Assembly (NCBI RefSeq): GCF_014844075.1
Contig: NZ_CP062165.1
Span: forward strand, 1,488,001-1,552,000
Source: Paenibacillus sp. JNUCC-31
Lineage (GTDB): Bacteria; Bacillota; Bacilli; Paenibacillales; Paenibacillaceae
DNA: 64,000 nt
Reading direction: 5' to 3'
Shown: positions 25,474 through 35,120 of the stretch, piece after piece
Numbering within the stretch: position 1 is the first letter of the stretch
Layout: every line of letters starts with the position of its first letter
Notes under the pieces: generated by a model
Seen by the model: the letters and a program-made list of their open reading frames with translations, nothing else
What the model was told of the DNA's origin: nothing
Database searches by the model: none
Program-made: the position numbers and the translations under genes

Positions 25474-27318
25474 CTAATTGACCTTAACGAGGCTCCATTG
25501 CTGATTGGCCCCGCCATTGTCGGCCCATTGGATCGTTGAAGCCCCCGCACTCATGGACCCTTGATTGATATCTACTGTTAGACCACTGTTGCGGTTCACA
25601 AGAACGAGATAACCCCCAACGTCCACGGGCAGCCACTGCTGGTTGTTGCCGCCGTTATCCTGCCACTGGATCAGTGCAGCTCCCCCCTGCATGGAACTCG
25701 AATTCACATCCAGCAAAAGCCCGCTGGCTACATTGCGGATGTTATAATAACCGTTTCCAGCCGCCTCCAGCTTCCATTGCTGGTTGGCCGCTCCATTGTC
25801 ATTCCACTGGATGATGGTTGCACCTCCAGCAGTTGAAGCTCCGTTGACATCCAGAGCAAGGCCGCTGTTTCGATTGATCAGCTTGTAGATGGCCCCGCTT
25901 TCATATCCTGTACTACCATTGTATGCTGCACCAGAGATGACATAAGTCGTGACCGAGTTAGCTTTAGCTGTTGCTGTGAACTTTTTATTCTGAATGTTGA
26001 TGTTGGTCAATTGCTGCAACTTCTCTGTAGAAGATGTACGATAAGCTTGAGCGGAAGACCCAAGGCTTGTAAATCGGCTCAGATCATAGGTCACCGTTGT
26101 ATCTGTCGAATCCGAATTGGTGGTCACCAGCACTACTTTACCTGAATCAGCATCATAGGCAGCAAGCGTATTGGCATCACTCATGCCGATAATCTTGTAC
26201 CCCGGACGAATAAACTTGCTGTAATTGCCCATCACATAATATTTCTGGTTCACAGTGTAGCTGGTGGTTTGGGTATTATTCAGTACGTTTTTGAAAAATC
26301 CCCAGCCATCGGCGCTATCCACCGCCTGCCAGTATACCCACACACTTGCGCCCATGTTTCGCATGTCCTTAAGGATCGTACGTGACATCGTCAACCCGCT
26401 TGCATCGCCATCCCCGTATTCAGATGTCCACAGATGCTTGCCCGCAGATGTCGCTGTATTGCGCAGAGCTGTGCGATTGCTGCCGCCATACGTATGGGTG
26501 TTGATCTGGTCGATAGCCGACTTCACGGCACTGCTGTAGCTGTTAAAGGAAGTTGGTGAATCATCCAGACTGTATTCTTCCGGCGCACTCAGCTTCGTGG
26601 ACAATCCCTTTGCTGCAAGCGAGGATTGCACCTGACTGAGAATCGTGTTTTGATCTGCGCGGTCAAAGTGCATGCCTTCCTGATCATTGCCCAATTTCCA
26701 CCATGTCGAGATCGGTTCATTGAGCGGGGTAACTGTGTCAAACGTGATACCCCAGTTATCTCTGAAATGCTTCACAACCTCCGTAAGATAATCTGCAAAA
26801 TCATCATAGTAATCCGGCTTGAGATTATTGCCGCCATTCGCTGCACCGGATACACTTCCACTGATCGTCATCCAGTAGGGTGCAGAGTTCGCAAAGGCTT
26901 CAAACACGTTGACTCCATACGATTTGGCAGCCTGTAACATGTACCGCTGATTCGCATCTGCATTCCAGTCATATACGCCCGGAGAAGGCTGATATCCCGG
27001 CACAGCTTTGCGATATTCCAAAACATTGGATGATGGATTATCGCCGCCTCCAATGTTGTAACGAAGGACGTTCAGACCGAGCCCGTTGGCAGGGCTAAAC
27101 ATCTTTTCTGCATACTCGTCCCGATTGGAGTACTCTCCAACCACTTTGCCCCACCAGGCAAGGGATGTTCCCCATCCTTCGATGGTCTGATATTGCTTCG
27201 AGGGATCGGCCACAGCTGTGTAAGAACCCGCGGCTGATGCCTCCGTACCCAAGCCCAGACTTCCTGTGAGCAAACTGCCTGTCATCAACAGAGCGGCTAT
27301 TCGTTTCAACCATTTCAT
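25474..27318 (-). CDS. Secreted GH30 glycosidase with ricin-type lectin domain
   Basis: A 614-residue secreted enzyme. A signal peptide (RIAALLMTGSLLTGSLGLG, then ASAAG) is followed by a GH30 catalytic barrel starting QTIEGWGTSLAWWG. The acid/base Glu is in VTPLNEPISTWW and the nucleophile Glu in LWTSEYGDG. A beta-sandwich follows, then a C-terminal ricin B/CBM13 domain (about 475-614) with three NRNSGLALDVNGAS-type repeats and QWN/QWQ motifs. The barrel resembles endo-beta-1,6-galactanases. ATG 27318 has AAGGAG eight bases upstream and begins the signal peptide. It is the most distal gene of the galactan locus. Confidence 0.85.
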   Translation of the reverse strand: MKWLKRIAALLMTGSLLTGSLGLGTEASAAGSYTAVADPSKQYQTIEGWGTSLAWWGKVVGEYSNRDEYAEKMFSPANGLGLNVLRYNIGGGDNPSSNVLEYRKAVPGYQPSPGVYDWNADANQRYMLQAAKSYGVNVFEAFANSAPYWMTISGSVSGAANGGNNLKPDYYDDFADYLTEVVKHFRDNWGITFDTVTPLNEPISTWWKLGNDQEGMHFDRADQNTILSQVQSSLAAKGLSTKLSAPEEYSLDDSPTSFNSYSSAVKSAIDQINTHTYGGSNRTALRNTATSAGKHLWTSEYGDGDASGLTMSRTILKDMRNMGASVWVYWQAVDSADGWGFFKNVLNNTQTTSYTVNQKYYVMGNYSKFIRPGYKIIGMSDANTLAAYDADSGKVVLVTTNSDSTDTTVTYDLSRFTSLGSSAQAYRTSSTEKLQQLTNINIQNKKFTATAKANSVTTYVISGAAYNGSTGYESGAIYKLINRNSGLALDVNGASTAGGATIIQWNDNGAANQQWKLEAAGNGYYNIRNVASGLLLDVNSSSMQGGAALIQWQDNGGNNQQWLPVDVGGYLVLVNRNSGLTVDINQGSMSAGASTIQWADNGGANQQWSLVKVN

Positions 27319-27401
27319 TCGATTCACTCCTTCTGAAGTAAAATAATTTCCATTTTTCATCGAGATAAATGAGTTCAATTTATATAGAAGATTTCAGAGG
27401 A

Positions 27402-28385
27402 TTACTGTGCAAACTCCCTGAAAGTAGCGTCTGACTTGTCAACCGCCGTTACGATCGGTTCCAACCGCAGCATGTTGTTCACATGTCTTAAATACCGGTT
27501 TGGGTAATTCAATGATTGGTAAGACGTCCAGGAAGAATTGGCAAGACCATTAACACGTTTGAACGTGGCATCACTTTTGAAGGTTGCAGAGCCATCATTT
27601 TTTACAAGTACAATCCCATCGTTGTAATGCCTCAGGAAGTAGCCTGGATAATTGATCGACTCGAACGAAATCCCAGATGAATCAGCTAGTCCAGGAACGA
27701 TGCGAAACTGTGCGTCCTCCGCTGGGCTGACATTGGCATCTATTCTTGCCTGATAGTTGTAATGGCGAATATAGCTGCCTGGAACATTGTACGATTCCAG
27801 CCGTCGAATATCGCCCGGTTGTCCTGTCTCCTTGAGCACAGTCATGTGCCGAACCAACCCGGTCAGACCTGCAATCTCCTGCTTTGCACTCCACGTCTGA
27901 AACCCGTCGACAGAGTCGCTGTAGTAATATTTTTGGGTGGAATAACCGTCAAAATAGATTCGCCAAGAACCGTTATCGAGCTGGACAAGCGCAGGCCCCT
28001 CTACCCAGGAACCCCATCCTGCCCAATCTCCTGTCCCTTTGAACGTGTAAGGTCCAGCGAGGGAAGTAGCCGTAGCATATTCGATATACTTGGTGGTCTC
28101 ATTCTTGGTAAATGCATGATAGGTGGAGCCTGTCTTGACGATGAAGGTATCGATGTAGTTGGGTGCAATGCCTGCAAGCTCTGTGGCCGCAGACCATGTT
28201 GTGGAAGACAGCGTTGCATTGATTGCCGTGATGACATAAGGTTTGAAGTTCTCATAATTTCCTGGGGAGATGGACACGATGATGTTCAGACTGCCATTGC
28301 TGTCCTTGAACCATTCCGGTGCCCAGGTATGTGCAATCGTGGTAGGTGTAGATAGCGTAACATTGCGGACAAACGTCCAGTTCAC
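27402..28385 (-). CDS. GH43-like five-bladed propeller protein with AbfB (CBM42) domain, 5'-truncated
   Basis: A 327-residue frame. Residues 1-190 resemble the later blades of GH43-type arabinanase/galactosidase propellers (NWTFVRNVTLST, HTWAPEWFKD, WVEGPALVQLDNGSWRIYFDG). Residues about 200-327 form an AbfB arabinofuranose-binding domain with three NYPGYFLRHYN-type repeats. There is no signal peptide and the first blade, which normally carries the catalytic base Asp, is missing. GTG 28385 has a possible AAAGGGGTGG site. In-frame sequence upstream (VYIKGWDKV) still looks coding but meets TAG without a start. It may be a decaying gene. Confidence 0.65.
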   Translation of the reverse strand: MNWTFVRNVTLSTPTTIAHTWAPEWFKDSNGSLNIIVSISPGNYENFKPYVITAINATLSSTTWSAATELAGIAPNYIDTFIVKTGSTYHAFTKNETTKYIEYATATSLAGPYTFKGTGDWAGWGSWVEGPALVQLDNGSWRIYFDGYSTQKYYYSDSVDGFQTWSAKQEIAGLTGLVRHMTVLKETGQPGDIRRLESYNVPGSYIRHYNYQARIDANVSPAEDAQFRIVPGLADSSGISFESINYPGYFLRHYNDGIVLVKNDGSATFKSDATFKRVNGLANSSWTSYQSLNYPNRYLRHVNNMLRLEPIVTAVDKSDATFREFAQ

Positions 28386-28577
28386 CTTATCCCACCCCTT
28401 TATGTAAACGGTTCCAATAAATGATTGCAGCTATCTTCGTCGCACATTTACTTTAACCGAGCTGCCCGGAGATTCAGAATCTATAGACTCAATCATCCGA
28501 GCAGTCCCTGCTAAAAGAATGATACGACTAAGGAGAAGCTATCTATTTCCGTTGTACGTGTTACAAATAAAGATGAT

Positions 28578-31574
28578 CTATTCGACCACAACCCATGGAT
28601 ACTGGGACAAGTTGTCATACAATAAGCGCACCCGTTCTGGCGCCCGCCCTTCCTCATCAAACAACAGCAGTTCATTCTCCTCCTGCAGCCAGGATACCGG
28701 AATTTTGTAATCCTCCTGCGGACCGATCTGCCAGTAACGACCCAGATGGTGGCCATTCAGATGAAGTGTTCCCTTGCTCATCCCGGTAAGGCGAAGCATC
28801 AGGTTCACCCGGTAGTGTCCTGGTACTGCTGACTTGGAGAATTGCCAGCGATACCAGACTGGCTGACCGTTCGAACCATTTCCCACTGGAGTGGCACTTC
28901 GGTTGCCACTATAGTCAGCAGTCTGCCCATGCGTTTGGAGATGACCTGACTTATTCGATGCCTCATATGTCTCCCATTGTTGCGGCAGCAAGGCATCCGT
29001 ACCCGCCATACGCCAATCCTTCAATTCATTTTCACTCCGGTAAAGGATCAGTTCCAGTCGATTGAGCGGTGTTCTGCTGTAAGGCATCTCCAGCGTATTG
29101 ATCTCCCCCGGTCGTAAATAAAGGGAAAGATCCAATGTGTCGAACGAAAACCAGTCCTGATACCCTTCCATCGGCACATCCATGCCATTAATGCGCAATC
29201 CTTGGCTGACGGCTCCAACGAGAATGGCTCGATCCATGCCATCCAGTGTAAAGGTTCTGCTCAGTAGCCGGGCTTCCTGAAGATGATGATCATTCACTTC
29301 ATCGAGGTGAACGACCCCTTGCTCCGTATGCCAATTCCTTCGTATATCCTGAACAGAACCACCGATGTACACAGATCCTGCCAGACCTTTGCTTTCACCC
29401 AAATATGGAGAAAAATTCAGCCTGCCCATATGCTGTACCAGCACTTGGAGTGTATTCTTTCCTTTGTTCGCCTGCACTTGCATTCCCGCTGCACCCACTT
29501 GACGTACCAGCGCCTGCTCAACATGGTTGACATATATTCTAGCCGTATCCTGGAGATCCGGCAGAATAAGGGTGGTGATTCCATTCACTGAGCTGTCGAA
29601 GTCGCACTCGTATAACAGATACCCAAAATCCTGTCCGTACTGGGAAAAATGTTCGGGTTGACCACTCGAAGAACCCTGCTGTGCTGTCAAGGTCACACGT
29701 GCCAGGTCAGGGGAATCAGACAGTTTCGGTGGCATTGGCGGCCTAATGAACGGAGAGTGACGAATTGCTGCGGATAACTCCACAACATGTTCATCCGGTA
29801 TGCCGCTCTGTGAATCGTTTGCTTCTCCGTATATAAACTCATGTCCAATCAACGTCTGTTCTCCACCAGTCCAGCTGCCGAGAAGCATAATGGTCCGATT
29901 CGGATCAGAGATCATACCCGTGACCTGCCCGGAAGAGGAGACGTCTACATCATCAAATCCGATGGCATAACGTAACTGATCCGGCTCGCCTCCTCCATCG
30001 ATTCTCCACGTGCGATCCATCATTTCCTTGTCCAGAACCACAAACCGAATGGGTACACCGCTTGCCTCCAGATGAATGATGCCCGGCTCACGGAAATGAA
30101 CCAAATCGAAACGATAGACCTCTCTGACCGGATCATGATCAACCAACACCTGGATGCTGCTGCCTCGTACATTCAAGACGTCCGTTTCCAGTTCCACGAC
30201 TGACCGCTGTCCCGCCTCTGCAGCGATGAACAGGGTCAATTCTCCGTTCACCACTTCATTGCCTGTGATCATCGTGCCGCCTGTCAGGTATACATGCTCG
30301 GCAATCTCTATTCTGTCCAGTATCGGAATAATCTGCCCTGGGTTCAGGGCCACAGGAATTGTCCGGCCTTCCTCCAGCGTGACATGGAACGTCTCCCGCT
30401 CATCCTTGTGACTCTCCAGGAACCATATCTTCTCATTGCCTTTACACCTGCCTCGTACAGAAACGCCTTGCGGATGACGTACCTTGATCTGCTCTGCCGG
30501 TACTTCCTCCGTCTCCATCAATAATGCTCCAAATGCATGGACGAAATAAGATAACGTCTTGGCTACAGCGTACTTATCCGTTACCCTCCCGTACTCATTC
30601 AACGGCGCATCATAATCGTAGGAGGTAATCATGAAAATATCACTGCTGCCCACGGTTCTGCCACCGTATCCGCCAAAGTTGGTCCCGCCGTAGAACATGT
30701 AATAACTGATTCCGGTGTACCCGGCGCGGAGAATTTCCATGATGCGTTTCTCCAGCAAGGCTGGTGTCTTCTGAATGGCCGAAGGGCCGCCCCAGTTCTC
30801 AAACCAGCCGGTCCAGAATTCTGTCACAACCTTCGGTGTATCCGGCTGCTTCTCCCGAAGCTTCGCATAATGCCCGTCAGCCCCTGACCAGAAATTCGCA
30901 CCTTCAATTGTGCCTTCCGCCCCGCCGACACAGGTGATAAGCGGTACGTCGATCCCGCGCTGAAGCAAACTGTCCCGAAGATGGTTCATATGGGCACTCG
31001 CTGCTGCATCATCCATCAAATACCCGTATTCGTTCTCGACCTGTACGAGAATGACAGTGCCTCCGGCAGATAGCTGGCGCTTGCGGATGATTGGAATGAT
31101 CCGGTCAAAATACAGATCCACATAATGCAGATAGGCTTCATTGTTTTGTCGGAACCTGATTCCCTGTTTCGTCTCCAGCCAATACGGGAAACCACCAAAG
31201 TCCCATTCGGCGCAAATGAACGGTCCCGGTCTTGTGATTACGTACATGCCCAACTCTGCACAGAGGTCCAGAAAAGCCCCGCAATCATGGTCTCCTTCGA
31301 ACGACCATTGTCCTTCCTCGGGTTCATGCACGTTCCAGGCAAAATAGGTATCAATGCAATTCATGCCAGCCAGCTTCGCCTTCATTAATACTTCCCGCCA
31401 TTCCTCCCTCGGCATGCGGAAATAATGAATGGTGGCACTGTTCAGAAATACTCGTTCTCCATTCATAATGAAGCTGCGCTGATCGTAAGTCAGTTCAGAT
31501 CGAAGACTGTGCTCAGCCCTGGTCTGTGTATTCTTCTCCTGCTTTTGAAGCAAAAGGGATGGTTTCTCTGTCAA
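28578..31574 (-). CDS. GH35 beta-galactosidase
   Basis: A 998-residue intracellular enzyme (no signal peptide). The GH35 barrel begins RSFIMNGERVFLNSATIHYFR. The acid/base Glu lies in VILVQVENEYGYL and the nucleophile Glu in VVTEFWTGWFENWGG, with the family FYGGTNFGGYGG motif. Later beta-sandwich domains end in LMLRLTGMSKGTLHLNG and GRYWQIGPQEDY. It should release terminal galactose from short galactan oligomers. TTG 31574 is favoured because AAGGAGG lies eight bases upstream; ATG 31607 would add 11 residues but lacks a ribosome site. It lies between the anchored GH30 and the GH43-like gene. Confidence 0.9.
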   Translation of the reverse strand: MTEKPSLLLQKQEKNTQTRAEHSLRSELTYDQRSFIMNGERVFLNSATIHYFRMPREEWREVLMKAKLAGMNCIDTYFAWNVHEPEEGQWSFEGDHDCGAFLDLCAELGMYVITRPGPFICAEWDFGGFPYWLETKQGIRFRQNNEAYLHYVDLYFDRIIPIIRKRQLSAGGTVILVQVENEYGYLMDDAAASAHMNHLRDSLLQRGIDVPLITCVGGAEGTIEGANFWSGADGHYAKLREKQPDTPKVVTEFWTGWFENWGGPSAIQKTPALLEKRIMEILRAGYTGISYYMFYGGTNFGGYGGRTVGSSDIFMITSYDYDAPLNEYGRVTDKYAVAKTLSYFVHAFGALLMETEEVPAEQIKVRHPQGVSVRGRCKGNEKIWFLESHKDERETFHVTLEEGRTIPVALNPGQIIPILDRIEIAEHVYLTGGTMITGNEVVNGELTLFIAAEAGQRSVVELETDVLNVRGSSIQVLVDHDPVREVYRFDLVHFREPGIIHLEASGVPIRFVVLDKEMMDRTWRIDGGGEPDQLRYAIGFDDVDVSSSGQVTGMISDPNRTIMLLGSWTGGEQTLIGHEFIYGEANDSQSGIPDEHVVELSAAIRHSPFIRPPMPPKLSDSPDLARVTLTAQQGSSSGQPEHFSQYGQDFGYLLYECDFDSSVNGITTLILPDLQDTARIYVNHVEQALVRQVGAAGMQVQANKGKNTLQVLVQHMGRLNFSPYLGESKGLAGSVYIGGSVQDIRRNWHTEQGVVHLDEVNDHHLQEARLLSRTFTLDGMDRAILVGAVSQGLRINGMDVPMEGYQDWFSFDTLDLSLYLRPGEINTLEMPYSRTPLNRLELILYRSENELKDWRMAGTDALLPQQWETYEASNKSGHLQTHGQTADYSGNRSATPVGNGSNGQPVWYRWQFSKSAVPGHYRVNLMLRLTGMSKGTLHLNGHHLGRYWQIGPQEDYKIPVSWLQEENELLLFDEEGRAPERVRLLYDNLSQYPWVVVE

Positions 31575-31643
31575 AGATAGGCCCTCCTTCTCTGTGTTTG
31601 AGTTCATCACTGCGATGACAGAAAATGATATGTTGATTAACCC

Positions 31644-33233
31644 TCAGTTAGCTTGCAATGTTACGCCTTCCAATACAACGGTTGTTATGGAATTGTCCGT
31701 TGTAGGCACTTCCAGTCCATTGGTGTATACCGGAACATCTTCAAGCTGCTCCATGTTCCGAACGGATGACGTCTGGTACACCTGTGCTGTGGAAGTGTTG
31801 CTGTGGTCAAATGCACCCAGTTCAAATGCTGTGGTTCCGGCAGATAACTCATTGCGGATCACCAGCACCAGCCTTTGATTAGCAGGATCATATGCGGCCA
31901 GTGTTCGTCCATCATCCGTTGGAATAATCGTTGCGCCTGGACGGATGAACTTCGTAAATTGGGCCATGCCATAATACTGTTTCGTCATCTCGTACTGTTC
32001 TTCTCCATTAAAGTTGGCATGAATGAAGCCCCAGTTATTATTGGCGCCTTCATCTTCAACGGCCTGCCAATAGACCCAGGCGGATGGCTGCATGATTTTC
32101 AGATCGAACATAATACGCTCCGCCAGTTCCTGCACGGAAGTCATGTCCTCATGACTGTGCGGCTCGCTGCCACCCGTTCCGTACTCGGACATCCACAGCT
32201 TCTTGCCATGCCGTTCAGCCAATGTGCGCAGTTCCTCCATTTTGCTTCCATTATAAGAATGGGTATTAATCTGGGCGATCACATCGAGCGTATCCTGATC
32301 ATAGAGGCTGAAATTGTACACCGTCTCGTCAATGCTGTTATCGTCCGCAGCACTGATGACCGTCCCGTCCAGTCCTTTACTTTTGAGCGATGTCGCAACC
32401 TTCTTGATAATCTCGGCCTGTTTATCGTTGGTAAAATGACTGCCTTCCTGCATGTTGCCTTTCTTCCACCAGTCCGAGGATGGTTCATTGAGTGGGTCAA
32501 GTGTGCGGAACGTAATGCCCCACTCATCGCGATAATGCTTCACGACTTCGGTCAGATAATCGGCAAACGCATCATACTGATCCTCCCGCAGATTGTTGCT
32601 GCCGTCCACAGCCCCCGTAACCGAGCCACTGATCGTCATCCAGTAAGGTGGTGAATTGGAGAATGCCTCCGTAATGTTGACCCCACGTTCCAGAGAACCC
32701 TGCAATACAGCCCGCTGGCCTGCATCTGCCCCCCAGTCCCATTCTCCAGGTTCAGGCTGAAATCCGGGAATATCCCCTCCGGGCCGAAGCGCCTTCATCT
32801 CGGGGTTCTCCTCACCACCAATATTGTAGCGGACAATATTCAGGCCCAGCCCTTTCTCTGCGTCAAATACCAAATCCATCACTTCACTGACTTTGGCTTG
32901 ATCTTTCCAGCCACCCAGATCGTTGGCCCACCACGCAAGCGATGTACCCCAGCCTTCAAAATGGTCATAGGACTGCTCTAACTTTAGACGTACCGGCTCC
33001 CCTTGGAATGTAAGTGTTTTGGATGATTCACTGGTAAAATGATTGATGGTAATTCCTCCTCCCGCGAGCAGCGCGATCAGGGCGACACCTATCAGGATGT
33101 AGCTCCGGCTGCGCCACCTGCGTTGTTTGTCATGTTCATTCCTGTCAGTCTGGATCAGATTCTTGTAATCATGCTTGGTATTATCCTTGTTATCCTTCCT
33201 GTCGTTCTCAAAAGGGGGGTTGTTATCATCCAT
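31644..33233 (-). CDS. Membrane-anchored GH30 glycosidase
   Basis: A 529-residue type II membrane protein. A charged N-terminal tail (1-45) is followed by one membrane segment (YILIGVALIALLAGGGITI) that places the enzyme outside. The GH30 barrel begins YDHFEGWGTSLAWWAND; the acid/base Glu is in LDPLNEPSSDWW and the nucleophile Glu in LWMSEYGTGG. A C-terminal beta domain follows and there is no lectin domain. It is clearly paralogous to the secreted GH30 at 25474-27318. It could trim bound galactan at the cell surface next to the ABC transporter encoded just upstream. Confidence 0.87.
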   Translation of the reverse strand: MDDNNPPFENDRKDNKDNTKHDYKNLIQTDRNEHDKQRRWRSRSYILIGVALIALLAGGGITINHFTSESSKTLTFQGEPVRLKLEQSYDHFEGWGTSLAWWANDLGGWKDQAKVSEVMDLVFDAEKGLGLNIVRYNIGGEENPEMKALRPGGDIPGFQPEPGEWDWGADAGQRAVLQGSLERGVNITEAFSNSPPYWMTISGSVTGAVDGSNNLREDQYDAFADYLTEVVKHYRDEWGITFRTLDPLNEPSSDWWKKGNMQEGSHFTNDKQAEIIKKVATSLKSKGLDGTVISAADDNSIDETVYNFSLYDQDTLDVIAQINTHSYNGSKMEELRTLAERHGKKLWMSEYGTGGSEPHSHEDMTSVQELAERIMFDLKIMQPSAWVYWQAVEDEGANNNWGFIHANFNGEEQYEMTKQYYGMAQFTKFIRPGATIIPTDDGRTLAAYDPANQRLVLVIRNELSAGTTAFELGAFDHSNTSTAQVYQTSSVRNMEQLEDVPVYTNGLEVPTTDNSITTVVLEGVTLQAN

Positions 33234-33320
33234 GATTCATGCAACCCTTTCCCCATATGCCGTATCGTATTCGGTCACTGGCTTTCACGTTTGGCTTGTT
33301 CTGCACTGCTGCACCTCCCG

Positions 33321-34166
33321 TTACTTGATTCCACTGCTGCCGCCGCTGATATTCGCTTCATAGACATAGCGCTGTCCGAACAGATACACCAGCACCATCG
33401 GAATGGTCAGGAACAGCGAAGCAATCATAACCAGGTTCCATGGCGGCATCTGTCCGCCACCTACTGTGGTCAAAAGCTGAACACCGAGTGCGAGTGGCAT
33501 TTTCTCCGGATCATTGATGTAAATGAGCGGCCCCATGAAATTCCCCCAGTTATAGGAAAATGAGAAAATGGCGATGGCGGCCAGAATGGGATAGGTCAGC
33601 GGCATGATAATCTTCCAGTAGATTCCCGGATGTCCCATACCGTCGATCATGGCGGCTTCATCCAGTGATTTTGGAATGCTCATGACAAATTGCCGGATGA
33701 GGAATACGTTGAACGCTCCCGCAAAGAAACTCGGTACGATCAGCGGATAGAATGTATTGATCCAGTCCAGATGACGGAAGATGATGAACTGCGGTACCAT
33801 CGTCACTTCACCCGGAATCATCATCGTACTGAGCAAAACAATAAACAAGAACCGACTGCCTCTCGCCTTGATACGGGCGAAGCCATAAGATACGACCGAA
33901 GCTGACAATACCGATCCGATAATGGTAATCACGGTAATAATGACTGAATTTTTCAGATAGGTACCCAGATTATTATTGGTGAAGATCGTGTAGAAATTGG
34001 ACCATTGGAACTCCAGCGGTACAAAGGTAAAGGCCGATTTCACGGTTGTTGCGTCACTCGCCAGTGCGATGGAGATCATGTACAGGAACGGAGAAGCAAG
34101 CAGTACCCCGACCAGAATCAGAAAAATATAGGATATCGTCTTCTCCACAGTGGATGGATTACTCAT
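33321..34166 (-). CDS. Carbohydrate ABC transporter permease, MalG type
   Basis: A 281-residue inner-membrane permease with six predicted membrane segments. The EAA loop reads SLDEAAMIDGMGHPGIYWKIIMPL near residue 175, where the ATPase docks. It is of the MalG/CUT1 class. ATG 34166 follows GAGGAGGG by about eight bases and overlaps the end of the partner permease by eight bases. An ATP-binding gene is absent from the operon, so a shared MsmX-type ATPase encoded elsewhere probably energises it. Confidence 0.92.
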   Translation of the reverse strand: MSNPSTVEKTISYIFLILVGVLLASPFLYMISIALASDATTVKSAFTFVPLEFQWSNFYTIFTNNNLGTYLKNSVIITVITIIGSVLSASVVSYGFARIKARGSRFLFIVLLSTMMIPGEVTMVPQFIIFRHLDWINTFYPLIVPSFFAGAFNVFLIRQFVMSIPKSLDEAAMIDGMGHPGIYWKIIMPLTYPILAAIAIFSFSYNWGNFMGPLIYINDPEKMPLALGVQLLTTVGGGQMPPWNLVMIASLFLTIPMVLVYLFGQRYVYEANISGGSSGIK

Positions 34167-35046
34167 TCGCTTTTCCCTCCTCGTAGTGCACCCATAGCGC
34201 CGATGAACGGAACACAACCAGGGTCAGCGCCATGATGATGATGAACAGCACCCAGGCAATGGCTGATGCATATCCCATTTTGTAGAACTGGAATGCGTTC
34301 TGGAACAGGTAGGGAACAACCATCTGGCTTGCATTATCAGGTCCCCCGGCAGTAACGATGAACACCTGCGCGAAGGTCTGAAGCGCCCCGATCATCCCGG
34401 TCACGAGATTGAAGAAGATGACGGGAGTGAGCATTGGAAATGTAATGTGAAAGAAGGATTGCGAACTCTTCGCCCCATCGATGGCGGCGGCCTCGTACAG
34501 CTCCTGCGGAATACCTTTCATTCCCGCCAGAAGCAGTACCACGCCGCCACCGACGCCCCATAAGGACATGAGGATCAAAGCAGGTTTAACCCAATTCGGA
34601 TCCAGTAGCCAGGCCGGGCCCTCAATGCCGAAGATAGCAAGCGCCTGGTTGATCAACCCTTCCGTCGGAGCAAGCAGATGGATGAAGAGCAAGGAGCTCG
34701 CCACCACAGGCACGACGGAAGGCAGATAGAACAGGATGCGGAAGAAGGTGATTCCCTTGATCTTCTTGTTCAGGTAATAGGCGATCCATAGCGAGATCGA
34801 CATGCCCAGCGGAATCGAGATCAGCGCATAGAAGAAGGTATTGCCTACCGACTTCCAGAAGATCGGATCATCGGTCAACAGCGTTTTGTAATTGTCCACT
34901 CCGATGAATTCAGGGGACTGGAACAGGTCCCAATTGGTGAAGCTCATGTAGATGGAAAACAGGATCGGACCCAGAGTAAGTCCAAGGAACCCGATCAGCC
35001 AAGGCGAGATGAAGATATAAAACCATTTCCCGTCCTTTTTCTTCAC
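34159..35046 (-). CDS. Carbohydrate ABC transporter permease, MalF/UgpA type
   Basis: A 295-residue permease with six membrane segments beginning FYIFISPWLIGFLGLTLGPI. The EAA loop is LYEAAAIDGAKSSQSFFHIT near residue 190. It pairs with the downstream MalG-type permease. GTG 35046 is chosen because GGGAGGG lies six bases upstream; ATG 35061 is in frame but lacks a ribosome site. It belongs to the galactan import system together with the binding protein just upstream. Confidence 0.92.
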   Translation of the reverse strand: MKKKDGKWFYIFISPWLIGFLGLTLGPILFSIYMSFTNWDLFQSPEFIGVDNYKTLLTDDPIFWKSVGNTFFYALISIPLGMSISLWIAYYLNKKIKGITFFRILFYLPSVVPVVASSLLFIHLLAPTEGLINQALAIFGIEGPAWLLDPNWVKPALILMSLWGVGGGVVLLLAGMKGIPQELYEAAAIDGAKSSQSFFHITFPMLTPVIFFNLVTGMIGALQTFAQVFIVTAGGPDNASQMVVPYLFQNAFQFYKMGYASAIAWVLFIIIMALTLVVFRSSALWVHYEEGKANE

Positions 35047-35120
35047 GTTAAGCCCTCCCATGACGAAGCGAGCAGACGGAACCCGGATTCATGCCGAATT
35101 CCGCCTGTCCCCTGTCGATG

